Assembly: GCA_963700895.1 (NCBI GenBank)
Contig: CAVOZI010000019.1
Location: 10,891-74,890, forward strand
Reading direction: 5' to 3'
DNA length: 64,000 bases
Origin: Anderseniella sp963700895
GTDB taxonomy: Bacteria; Pseudomonadota; Alphaproteobacteria; Rhizobiales; Aestuariivirgaceae
The notes under the pieces are model-generated. The model saw nothing but the letters and a program-made list of their open reading frames with translations, was not told where the DNA came from and made no database searches. Shown here piece by piece: positions 18,098 through 26,117 of the stretch. Within the stretch, counting starts at the first letter, position 1; every line of letters begins with the position of its first letter. The position numbers and the translations under genes were made by a program.

Positions 18098-18798
18098 GCA
18101 CATCGCCGGACACATACCCGCATGTGCTGATTGTCGATGACGACCGGCGGCTGCGCGAGTTGCTGAGTTCCTTCCTGTCGTCGAACGAGTACCGGGTGTC
18201 GGCGGTGGACGGTGCGGCAGAGGCGCGCCGGCGGCTGTCGGGAATGACGTTCGACCTGATCGTGCTGGACGTGATGATGCCGGGCGAAAGCGGGCTGGAG
18301 TTTGCCCGCAGCCTGCGGGGAGCGGGCAACGAAGTTCCCATCCTGATGCTGTCGGCGCTGTCGGATACCGAGGACCGGATCAGCGGACTGTCGGCAGGCG
18401 TGGACGACTATCTCGCCAAGCCGTTCGAGCCGCGCGAGTTGCTTTTGAGGGTGCAGGCCATCCTGAAGCGGCATGCCGCCATGCAGCCGGCCAGCGGGCA
18501 GGTGAATGAAGTCAGCTTTGGACCGTTCACCTTCAACCTGGTGCGCGGCGAACTGCGCCGCGACGGCGAACTGGTGCACCTCACTACCCGTGAGCGGGAG
18601 ATCCTGCGGGTGCTGGCGCAGCGGCCCGGCCAGCCGGTCGACAGGTCGGAAATCATAGAACCGTCACAAGAAGAGTCCAACAGGGCGGTAGACGTGCAGA
18701 TCAACCGGTTGCGCCGCAAGATCGAGGAACAGCCCGCCATGCCGGTTTATCTGCAAACCGTGCGTGGTCATGGTTATACTCTGCACATTGATCCGTGA
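18094..18798 (+). CDS. OmpR/PhoB-type response regulator
   Basis: A 234-residue two-component response regulator. The receiver domain has the acidic pocket (Asp15-17), phospho-acceptor Asp59 in LIVLDVMMPG and Lys109 in YLAKPF. The C-terminal winged helix of the OmpR type contains LTTREREILRVLAQRPGQ and VQTVRGHGYTL-like ends (LQTVRGHGYTL). The partner kinase gene starts about 40 bases downstream. The regulon is unknown. Confidence 0.94.
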   Translation: MSTSPDTYPHVLIVDDDRRLRELLSSFLSSNEYRVSAVDGAAEARRRLSGMTFDLIVLDVMMPGESGLEFARSLRGAGNEVPILMLSALSDTEDRISGLSAGVDDYLAKPFEPRELLLRVQAILKRHAAMQPASGQVNEVSFGPFTFNLVRGELRRDGELVHLTTREREILRVLAQRPGQPVDRSEIIEPSQEESNRAVDVQINRLRRKIEEQPAMPVYLQTVRGHGYTLHIDP

Positions 18799-18839
18799 AG
18801 CCAGCCCGCGGCGCTCGCGCCGGGACATGACAGGTGCCC

Positions 18840-20222
18840 ATGACGGCCATATCTAACAGGCAAGACACACCGCAGGACCAGCGCACGCTGTGGTGGCATT
18901 TCAACCGGCTGCTGGAGCGCTACCTGCCGGAGCGGCTCTATGCCCGTTCGCTGATCATCGTCATCGCGCCCATGCTGCTTCTGCAGGGCCTGATGATCTA
19001 CGTTTTCGTGGACCGGCACTACGAGACCGTCACCCAGTCGCTGTCGCGTTCGTTTGTGCGCGACGTGGCGCTGGTGATGAAGACCTGGGAGGAAAGCCCG
19101 CACACCGAGGCTGATCTGCAGCGCGTGCTGAGCATGGCCAACAATGACCTGGCGCTGGGGCTTACCGTCGAGCGCGACGCGGAACTGCCACCACCCAACC
19201 GCAGGCCGTTCCTCTCGTCCGTTCATCCCAAGTTGATGCGTTACATCGCCAACGATGTCGGCCTGCCGCACTGGGTCGATACGGTAGGCCAGACGGGCTA
19301 TGTGGACGTGCGGATCAAAACCCCGGACGGGTTCGTGTTCCGGTTCCTGTCCGATCTGGACCGGGCGCACGCGTCGACCAGGTTCATCTTCATCGCCTGG
19401 ATGATCGGCGGCTCGATCATCCTGTTGCTGATAGCGGTCATTTTCCTGCGCAACCAGATCAAGCCCATCGTCCAGCTTGCCGAGGCGGCGCAGAGCTTCG
19501 GCATGGGCCGCGATGTGCCCGACTTCCGCCCCGGCGGGGCGGCAGAGATACAGGCGGCCGCGCAGGCGTTCATCAAGATGAAGCGGCGCATCGAGCGGCA
19601 TGTCGAGCAGCGCACCGCGATGCTGGCGGGAGTCAGCCACGACCTGCGCACCATCCTGACCCGGTTCAAGCTTGAGCTCGCGATGCTGGAGCAGAACGAC
19701 ACCGTGCGGGCCTTGCAGGAAGACGTCGCCCAGATGCAGCGGATGCTGGAAGGCTACATGGCCTTCGTCAAGGGCGCCGAGAGCGAACTCACCCGGCCAA
19801 CCGACGTGGTCGCGCTACTGGGCGCAGTGGCAGAGGAGATGAACCGCTCGGGCCATCCGGTTGCCCTCAACACGCCACGCAAGTTGCTGGTGCCGCTCAA
19901 GCCGGATGCCTTCAAGCGCTGCATAGGCAATCTGGCGCAAAATGCTGCCCGGTTTGCCAGCCAGGTGGAGATCACGGCCGTACATGACGGCAGTTACCTG
20001 CGCGTGGTGGTGGATGATGATGGACCCGGCATTCCCCCTGAAAGCTATTCAGAGGTGTTCAAGCCGTTCGTGCGGCTCGACAATGCGCGCAACCAGGACT
20101 CGGGTGGCACCGGTCTCGGCCTGGCTATCGCCCGCGACATTGCCCAGAGCCACGGTGGCGAAATCACCTTGTCGCCGTCGCTGCTGGGAGGCTTGAGGGC
20201 GGAAGTGCGAATACCAACGTGA
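18840..20222 (+). CDS. EnvZ-like sensor histidine kinase
   Basis: A 460-residue inner-membrane kinase that pairs with the preceding OmpR-type regulator. Two membrane segments (about 37-57 and 182-203) bracket a periplasmic sensor of about 120 residues. HAMP follows, then the H-box GVSHDLRT-I-LTRFKLEL with phosphorylated His267, an atypical N-box (NLAQNAARF), and G-boxes DDDGPGIP and GGTGLGLAIARDI. The Pro that usually follows HDLRT is Ile here, and the N-box lacks the common NLLDNA form; both deviations could alter phosphatase balance. ATG 18840 is preferred over an upstream GTG at 18834. Confidence 0.92.
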   Translation: MTAISNRQDTPQDQRTLWWHFNRLLERYLPERLYARSLIIVIAPMLLLQGLMIYVFVDRHYETVTQSLSRSFVRDVALVMKTWEESPHTEADLQRVLSMANNDLALGLTVERDAELPPPNRRPFLSSVHPKLMRYIANDVGLPHWVDTVGQTGYVDVRIKTPDGFVFRFLSDLDRAHASTRFIFIAWMIGGSIILLLIAVIFLRNQIKPIVQLAEAAQSFGMGRDVPDFRPGGAAEIQAAAQAFIKMKRRIERHVEQRTAMLAGVSHDLRTILTRFKLELAMLEQNDTVRALQEDVAQMQRMLEGYMAFVKGAESELTRPTDVVALLGAVAEEMNRSGHPVALNTPRKLLVPLKPDAFKRCIGNLAQNAARFASQVEITAVHDGSYLRVVVDDDGPGIPPESYSEVFKPFVRLDNARNQDSGGTGLGLAIARDIAQSHGGEITLSPSLLGGLRAEVRIPT

Positions 20223-20229
20223 CTTTATG

Positions 20230-20568
20230 TCAGTGCATTCGCGAGCCGTTGGGGCAGGGCGTGTTGACGGCAATCAGCACGATGTCGCCGTTCTCGTCTG
20301 AAAAGCCAAGTGTGAGCACTTCCGACATGAACGGGCCGATCTGGCGCGGCGGAAAGTTGACGACCGCCGCCACCTGACGGCCCTTCAGATCGGCCGGCGT
20401 GTAATGCACGGTGATCTGGGCCGACGACTTCTTCACCCCGATCTCGGGGCCAAAGTCGATTTTCAGCTTGTAGGCGGGCTTGCGGGCCTCGGGAAAATGT
20501 TCCACCTCGACGATGGTGCCGATGCGGATATCGACTTTCATGAAGTCGTCGAAGGTGATGGTGCTCAT
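20230..20568 (-). CDS. csaA: CsaA-type tRNA-binding domain protein
   Basis: A 112-residue OB-fold protein of the CsaA family, small dimeric tRNA-binding or chaperone-like proteins related to the C-terminal domain of methionyl-tRNA synthetase. Visible features are FMKVDIRIGTIVEVE, ARKPAYKLKIDFG, VVNFPPRQIGPFMSEVL and the final LIAVNTPCPNGSR. It is the second gene of a leftward pair, overlapping the COQ9-like gene by ATGA, and is convergent with the kinase, with only seven bases between. Confidence 0.9.
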   Translation of the reverse strand: MSTITFDDFMKVDIRIGTIVEVEHFPEARKPAYKLKIDFGPEIGVKKSSAQITVHYTPADLKGRQVAAVVNFPPRQIGPFMSEVLTLGFSDENGDIVLIAVNTPCPNGSRMH

Positions 20569-21287
20569 GCGTTGCCATTGCCTGATCGGGAAGATGGAGC
20601 GTCATTGCCAGAAGGCGGTGGCGTGCTGCCGGCGCCGGTTGATGCAGGTGACGGTCCGCGCCGGGCGTTCATGAAGCCGCGGGCAAGGCTCGCCAGCGCC
20701 CTGGCAAGGGCGGCCGGCGTTTCCAGCCGGCTGATCCAGTTGGCGCCGTCGCGCAAGGACCGGTCCAGCTGGGCCATGGTGCGGGCCATGCCGGGATCGT
20801 CGTCATTGGCCCAGGTGCGCAAGGTCTGCACATAGACCCAGGCGAGCCCCGACGTCTTGATGGCGCCGCGAAACCCCGAATCCTCGATGCCGGCTGCAGA
20901 CAGGATCCAGTCCTGTGATTGCAGCAGCGAGCCTGCCAGCGTCAGGTAGCCGGCTGCCGAAGCGGCGGGGGTGGCGACAATCGAGCGGATGGCGGCCTTG
21001 TAGGCGTCCATCAGTTCCAGCCGGCGCATGATGATGTCGAACACCCGGTCGTGGGGCGAACCGGTGACCGGCTCGGCGTCCAGCGACTTCAGCATCTTCG
21101 CATCAAGCTGGCGGCCATAGAGGCGCAGGATATCAGCCTTGCCACCGATGACGCCGGCAAGATCAGCCAGGCTCATCTCTGCCTCGGCGGCAATGTCGTT
21201 GATGCGGATATCCGCCCAGGCCCGCGTGGCGGCCAGCCGGAGGGCGGCGTTGATGATCTCGGTTTCGGCCTGCTGGTGATCGGCCAT
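20565..21287 (-). CDS. COQ9-like TetR-fold protein
   Basis: A 240-residue protein with a TetR-like N-terminal helix-turn-helix (AALRLAATRAWADIRINDIAAEAEMS split over two helices) and a longer C-terminal domain. The Trp-rich part WILSAAGIEDSGF and VYVQTLRTWANDDDPGMARTM fits the COQ9 family, which binds lipids and helps ubiquinone biosynthesis in alphaproteobacteria and mitochondria. The tail from about residue 205 is Pro/Ser/Gly-rich and probably disordered. A plain TetR regulator is the alternative, but the lipid-binding region favours COQ9. Confidence 0.75.
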   Translation of the reverse strand: MADHQQAETEIINAALRLAATRAWADIRINDIAAEAEMSLADLAGVIGGKADILRLYGRQLDAKMLKSLDAEPVTGSPHDRVFDIIMRRLELMDAYKAAIRSIVATPAASAAGYLTLAGSLLQSQDWILSAAGIEDSGFRGAIKTSGLAWVYVQTLRTWANDDDPGMARTMAQLDRSLRDGANWISRLETPAALARALASLARGFMNARRGPSPASTGAGSTPPPSGNDAPSSRSGNGNA

Positions 21288-21385
21288 TGGTCGGCTCCCG
21301 TCATTGGTCGTTATGTGCAGCAAGGCTGCACGGGGGTGGTTGTATGCGGCAAGCCTGCACGGGCGTGAAGGCGAAGGCAAGCGTG

Positions 21386-22213
21386 TCAGCCTGCCAGTTC
21401 CCTTGAACGCTTTTCCGCCGCTGCGGTTGCCTTGCGCAGCAGCGGTTCCATGCCGTCATCGGCCATCAGCACCTGCAGGGCGGCATAGGTGGTGCCCTTT
21501 GGGGAGGTTACGTTCTGGCGAAGCGTGCCAGCATCTGTGCCGGTGACCCGCATCAGTTCGCCCGCGCCGGCCACGGTCGCCCGCGCCAGCTTTTCGGCCA
21601 CATCATCGGGCAGGCCCAGCGCCTTGGCGGCTTCGGAGAGGCATTCGGCCATATAGAACACGTAGGCCGGGCCGGAGCCTGAAATGGCGGTGGCGGCATC
21701 AATCAGGCCTTCGTCTTCCACGGTCACCACTTCGCCGATGGCGGTGAGCAGAGAGGTGGCCAGGTCCACCTGTGCGGCAGACACATCATTGTCCGGCGCC
21801 ATGGCGGTGATGCCGCGGCCCACCGCAGACGGCGTGTTGGGAATGGTGCGAATGATCGGCACATCGGCGCCGAAGTGGCCTTTCAGCGCGGCGATGGTCT
21901 TGCCCGCTACCACCGAGACGACCAGCGGCTTCTCTCGTGCCAGCGCCTTCAGGCCCGGCAGCACCTCGTCCACCATCTGCGGCTTGATGGCCAGCAGGAT
22001 GACATCGATGCCGGTTACGGAGTCCGGCGCCGGGTTGTGGGTGATGCCTTGCTGTTCGATCAGCGCTTGCGTTTCAGGCGGCGGAGCCGGGTCGAAGATC
22101 ACCACCTGGCTGGCGGTGACGCCGTCCTTCAGCCAGCCTTGCAGCATGGCGGTGCCCATCTTGCCCGCGCCGATGAGCACGAGCTTGCCGCTGAGATTGA
22201 CTGCACTTGCCAT
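21386..22213 (-). CDS. proC: Pyrroline-5-carboxylate reductase
   Basis: Last enzyme of proline synthesis, reducing pyrroline-5-carboxylate with NAD(P)H. The 275-residue protein has a Rossmann motif LVLIGAGKMGTAML, the segment VVSVVAGKTIAALKGHFG, IIRTIPNTPSAVGRGITAM, and the C-terminal signature with SGSGPAYVFYMAECL and TVAGAGELM. The start at 22213 has GGAGG upstream. It follows the YbjN gene, a pairing commonly seen in alphaproteobacteria. Confidence 0.96.
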   Translation of the reverse strand: MASAVNLSGKLVLIGAGKMGTAMLQGWLKDGVTASQVVIFDPAPPPETQALIEQQGITHNPAPDSVTGIDVILLAIKPQMVDEVLPGLKALAREKPLVVSVVAGKTIAALKGHFGADVPIIRTIPNTPSAVGRGITAMAPDNDVSAAQVDLATSLLTAIGEVVTVEDEGLIDAATAISGSGPAYVFYMAECLSEAAKALGLPDDVAEKLARATVAGAGELMRVTGTDAGTLRQNVTSPKGTTYAALQVLMADDGMEPLLRKATAAAEKRSRELAG

Positions 22214-22271
22214 GATGAATGGTCCTCCCGGACAAGAGGCGTTGACTGCAGGAATGTGGCCCGGGAGCAGA

Positions 22272-22772
22272 CTACGCTTCGCCGACAGTTTCAAGAAGAC
22301 AGGACTGGATGGCCTGTTCGGCGGTCTTGCCGGCCCAGATGACGAACTGGAAGGCCGGGAAATACCGCTCGCAGGCGTCGATGGCGGTCAGCACCAGCGC
22401 CTCGCACTGGGCTTCGCTGACGCGCGCCTGACCGGTCAGCAGCAGCGAATTGCGGAACATCAGCGAGCCTTCGCTCCGCCAGATGTCGAAATGGCCGAAA
22501 TAGAGCTGTTCATTGATCAGCGCCACCAGCCGGACGATTTCCTCGCGGCGGCCTTCCGGCACCTTCAGGTCGAAACTGCACGCCAGATGCAGGCCTTCAA
22601 GATAGTCGTTCCAGTTGAGCGCCAGATGGAGGTCGGTCCATGTGCCGGAGACGATCATGTTGACCTCGTCATCGGCCGATCGGTCCACCATCCAGTCGTG
22701 GCGGGAAGCGATCTGCTCCACGGTCTCGAGCGGGTGCAGATCGTTGGTCTTCAGCGCCAATGCGGCCGTCAT
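22272..22772 (-). CDS. YbjN domain protein
   Basis: A 166-residue protein of the YbjN family (putative bacterial sensory transduction regulator), similar in fold to type III secretion chaperones. It has no catalytic motif. Recognisable stretches are LALNWNDYLEGLHLACSFDLK, INEQLYFGHFDIW and LMFRNSLLLTG. It lies immediately upstream of proC on the same strand. In E. coli YbjN affects motility and stress; the role here is unknown. Confidence 0.82.
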   Translation of the reverse strand: MTAALALKTNDLHPLETVEQIASRHDWMVDRSADDEVNMIVSGTWTDLHLALNWNDYLEGLHLACSFDLKVPEGRREEIVRLVALINEQLYFGHFDIWRSEGSLMFRNSLLLTGQARVSEAQCEALVLTAIDACERYFPAFQFVIWAGKTAEQAIQSCLLETVGEA

Positions 22773-22936
22773 GCCGGTCGTCTCCTGTCAAGCTCGCCAC
22801 CTGCAGCAAATCTGCGAGACGAATCAAACGTTAACGAGACGTTGCCGGATGAACGCGTGCGCCGCAAGAGTCGGGAGCCTGGCGGCCTGATTCCTCCACA
22901 TTGCAAGCCTTGGTGGGTCTGCAATCTGGGGAAAGA

Positions 22937-23269
22937 TCACTTTTTGGCAGAGGCAGGCCTGGTTGCGGGCTTCTTCTTCGCCTTCATGGCGGCGGCAGGT
23001 GCGGCGGGGCGCTGTTCGAGCGCTTCGAGACGTGCCTCAAGTTCGGCGACGCGGGCGCACAGGGCCTCGTTCTCGGTGCGTGCCATGGAGGCCATGTCGC
23101 GTACCACGTCGAATTCCTCGCGCTGCACGATCTGGATATCTGCCAGGACCCGTTCGATCTGGGCGCGCACCAGGTTGTCCACCTCGCGGCGCGCACCTTG
23201 TGCGGCGCCGGCGGCGTTGGTCATCACCTTGGCGAGTTCGTCGAAGAAGCGGGAAGAGGGGCTGGTCAT
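22937..23269 (-). CDS. ubiK: Ubiquinone biosynthesis accessory factor UbiK
   Basis: A 110-residue protein of the BMFP/UbiK family. The first half has the family pattern SRFFDELAKVMTNAAGAAQG and a helix with VRAQIERVLADIQIVQREEF; the second half is a coiled coil (VAELEARLEALEQ) and then a Lys/Ala-rich tail. UbiK helps the Ubi complex in quinone synthesis and forms trimers through the coiled coil. The start at 23269 is chosen to match the family N-terminus. It is divergent from lgt. Confidence 0.85.
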   Translation of the reverse strand: MTSPSSRFFDELAKVMTNAAGAAQGARREVDNLVRAQIERVLADIQIVQREEFDVVRDMASMARTENEALCARVAELEARLEALEQRPAAPAAAMKAKKKPATRPASAKK

Positions 23270-23390
23270 GACGTGTCTCTGATCGCGACGGCTGTTGGAA
23301 TGAACGGTTCGATGCTTTAGGTAGGGCGCTCGCAAAGGATGCGCAAGCCTTGCGCACCTGATTCTGGCCGAGGGGACAATTCGCCCTACC

Positions 23391-24227
23391 ATGCCCACCC
23401 TGTTTGCCCTGCCTTTTCCGGTCATTGATCCGGTCGCCTTCTCGCTCGGACCCGTGGTGGTGCGCTGGTACGCGCTGGCCTATGTGTTCGGCCTGCTGCT
23501 GGCGATATGGTACGCCAAGCGCCTGGTGAGCAACGAGGCGCTGTGGCCCGGTGCCCGGCCGCACACCACGCCGGCCCAACTCGACGACCTGTTGCTGTGG
23601 TGTACGCTGGGGGTGCTGCTCGGGGGGCGGCTGGGCTACGTGCTGTTCTACAATCCGGTCTATTTTGCCCAGAACCCGGCTGAAATCCTGCAATTGTGGA
23701 ATGGCGGCATGTCTTTCCACGGCGGCTTTCTCGGCGTGGTGGTGGCGTGCCTGTTCTATGGCCGCAAGCACGGCATCGGGCTCGACCAGCTGCTCGACCT
23801 GGGTGCTGCGTCAGTCCCCATCGGGCTGTTCCTCGGCCGCATCGCCAACTTCATCAATGCCGAGCTTTACGGCAAGGTAACGGACGTGCCGTGGGCGATG
23901 GTGTTTCCCGGCGCCGGACCTGACCCACGCCACCCGAGCCAGCTCTATGAAGCGTTTCTGGAAGGCATCGTGCTGTTTCTCGCCGTGCGGTTCGCCACGC
24001 ACGGGCTGAAGTGCCTGCCGCGGCCGGGCTTTGCCTCGGGGGTGTTTGCCATCGGTTACGCCGTTTCCCGCATTCTGGTGGAATTCGCCCGTGAACCGGA
24101 CGCCCATATCGGCTATCTCACCGGGGGGTGGGTGACCATGGGCATGGTGCTGTCGGTGCCGTTGCTGATGGTGGGCGTCTGGCTGATCTGGCGGGCAGGG
24201 AGGAGCAATGGCAAAGCCGAAACCTGA
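23391..24227 (+). CDS. lgt: Prolipoprotein diacylglyceryl transferase
   Basis: Inner-membrane enzyme that moves diacylglycerol from phosphatidylglycerol to the lipobox Cys of prolipoproteins. The 278-residue protein has about seven membrane segments, the catalytic region GMSFHGGFLGVVV and the signature GRIANFINAELYGKVTD. Several lipobox proteins in this window (4565, 6004, 27809) are its expected substrates. It overlaps midA by 20 bases, forming the known alphaproteobacterial lgt-midA-pgeF cluster. Confidence 0.96.
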   Translation: MPTLFALPFPVIDPVAFSLGPVVVRWYALAYVFGLLLAIWYAKRLVSNEALWPGARPHTTPAQLDDLLLWCTLGVLLGGRLGYVLFYNPVYFAQNPAEILQLWNGGMSFHGGFLGVVVACLFYGRKHGIGLDQLLDLGAASVPIGLFLGRIANFINAELYGKVTDVPWAMVFPGAGPDPRHPSQLYEAFLEGIVLFLAVRFATHGLKCLPRPGFASGVFAIGYAVSRILVEFAREPDAHIGYLTGGWVTMGMVLSVPLLMVGVWLIWRAGRSNGKAET

Positions 24228-25344
24228 AAGTGCAAGGCGCACGTCGCCGCTGGGCGGCGAGTTGGCGCGGATGATCGAGGCGGACGGGCCGATGACGGTA
24301 GACCGCTTCTTCGCGCTGGCGCTGGGCCACCCGGAGCATGGCTACTACATGGGCCGCGACCCGTTCGGACGGGCGGGCGACTTCATCACTGCGCCGGAAG
24401 TGTCGCAGATGTTCGGCGAACTGATCGGCATCTGGTGCGCGGCGGGCTGGCAGATGATGGATGCTCCGGCGGATTGGAACCTCATTGAGCTGGGGCCGGG
24501 GCGCGGCACGCTGATGGCCGATGCGCTCAGGGCGTGTTCGGTGATGCCCGGCCTGCGGGACGGCATGACGGTGCACCTCGTCGAGATGTCGCCTGAGTTG
24601 CGAAAGATGCAGGCAGAGACGCTGCAGCGGGCTGGCGTCGAACCGGTGTGGCATGACCGGCTGGAGGACGTACCCGATGCGCCATCGCTGATCATCGCCA
24701 ACGAGTTCTTCGATGCGCTGCCGGTCCAGCAGATCCAGAAGCAGGCCGGGCGCTGGCATGAGCGGGTGGTGGGTGTCGACGCGGATGGCGCGCTTGTCTT
24801 CGGGCGGACGGTGGACCCGGTGCCCGAGGCGCTGGTGCCGGGCTGGGCGGCGGGTGCCGACGAGGGCGAGATTGCCGAACTGTCTCCGGCCCGCGAGGCG
24901 GTGGCGAAGGAGATCGGCCGGCGCATCACCGCGCACATGGGCGCGGCGTTGATCATCGATTATGGCCACGTGCGCTCGGGCGTGGGCGATACGCTGCAGG
25001 CCATCGCCAGGCACCAGTTCGCCGATGTGCTGGCGCGGCCGGGCGAGGCGGACATCACCAGTCACGTGGATTTCGAGACGGTGGCGGCGGCCATCACGGC
25101 AGCCGGCGCAAAAGCCTACGGCCCGGTCACGCAGGGCGAGTTCCTGACCAGGATGGGCCTGCGCGAGCGCGAGGAGATGCTGCGCAAGCGCGCTGACGCC
25201 CGCGCCCGTATCCGGCTTTCCAAAGGTGCACAACGGCTGGTGGCCGGCAACCAGATGGGGCAGCTTTTCAAGGTACTGGCGGTGACGCATCCGGACATGC
25301 CCAAACCTGCGCCGTTCAACATTGAACCGGAGGGGCGGGCATGA
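24208..25344 (+). CDS. MidA/NDUFAF7-type SAM-dependent methyltransferase
   Basis: A 378-residue methyltransferase homologous to mitochondrial NDUFAF7, which dimethylates an arginine of complex I during assembly. Key parts are RFFALALGHPEHGYYM, DFITAPEVSQMFGELIG, the SAM-binding LIELGPGRGTLMADAL, ANEFFDALPVQQ and GDTLQAIARHQF. The start lies inside the end of lgt, and its stop overlaps pgeF by ATGA. The target here is not shown by the sequence; complex I methylation is inferred from the family. Confidence 0.9.
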   Translation: MAKPKPESARRTSPLGGELARMIEADGPMTVDRFFALALGHPEHGYYMGRDPFGRAGDFITAPEVSQMFGELIGIWCAAGWQMMDAPADWNLIELGPGRGTLMADALRACSVMPGLRDGMTVHLVEMSPELRKMQAETLQRAGVEPVWHDRLEDVPDAPSLIIANEFFDALPVQQIQKQAGRWHERVVGVDADGALVFGRTVDPVPEALVPGWAAGADEGEIAELSPAREAVAKEIGRRITAHMGAALIIDYGHVRSGVGDTLQAIARHQFADVLARPGEADITSHVDFETVAAAITAAGAKAYGPVTQGEFLTRMGLREREEMLRKRADARARIRLSKGAQRLVAGNQMGQLFKVLAVTHPDMPKPAPFNIEPEGRA

Positions 25345-26105
25345 TTGAGGCCTCCACACTTTCGGCCATCGCCGGTATCCGCCATGGCTTTTTCACCCGC
25401 GAGGGCGGCTTCTCAACCGGCCTGTATGCCTCGCTTAATACCGGCCTTGGTTCGCACGATGACCGCGAGACGGTGAAGCGCAACCGGGCAAAGATCTGCG
25501 GCGAGCTTGGCGTTGCAACGCTGGTCACGCCGTACCAGGTGCATTCGCCCGATGCGGTGATCGTCGCGACGCCTTGGGATCACGATGTGCCGGACAGCGT
25601 GCCGCACGCCGATGCGGTGGTGACGGACAAGGCCGGTTTTGCCATTGCGGTCAACACGGCCGACTGTACGCCGATCCTGTTCGCCGCAGGCGATGGCAAG
25701 GTGGTGGGTGCGGCCCATGCCGGCTGGAAGGGGGCAATCGGTGGGGTACTGGCGTCCACTGTCGAGCGCATGCGCGAGCTTGGCGCCAGGGACATTCATG
25801 CGGCCATCGGGCCGACCATCAGCCAGGCGAACTACGAGGTGGGCCCGGAGTTCCAGGCGCAGTTCCTGGCGCGTGATGCGGCCAATGCACGGTTCTTCGT
25901 GCCGTCGGTGAAGCCCCAACACTTCATGTTCGACCTTCCGGCATTCGTGCGCGTTCAACTCGAGGCGCTGAGCCTCGCCTCGGTCGAAGACCTCGCTCTG
26001 TGCACCTATGCGGACGAGCAGCGCTTCTTCAGCTACCGGCGCACCACGCACCGTAGCGAACCTGACTATGGCCGGCAGCTTTCGGCCATTTGCATCAAGC
26101 CCTGA
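25341..26105 (+). CDS. pgeF: Peptidoglycan editing factor / purine nucleoside phosphorylase (laccase-domain)
   Basis: A 254-residue PgeF/YfiH-family protein. It has FFTREGGFSTGLYASLN, the zinc-site elements in VHSPDAV, NTADCTPILFA and AAHAGWKGAIGG, and GPTISQANYEVG. Members remove wrongly built cell-wall precursors in E. coli, and some act as adenosine or inosine phosphorylases. The start overlaps midA. It is followed after 12 bases by the M24-fold gene and could share a transcript with it. Confidence 0.92.
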   Translation: MIEASTLSAIAGIRHGFFTREGGFSTGLYASLNTGLGSHDDRETVKRNRAKICGELGVATLVTPYQVHSPDAVIVATPWDHDVPDSVPHADAVVTDKAGFAIAVNTADCTPILFAAGDGKVVGAAHAGWKGAIGGVLASTVERMRELGARDIHAAIGPTISQANYEVGPEFQAQFLARDAANARFFVPSVKPQHFMFDLPAFVRVQLEALSLASVEDLALCTYADEQRFFSYRRTTHRSEPDYGRQLSAICIKP

Positions 26106-26117
26106 GGAGACGGCACC

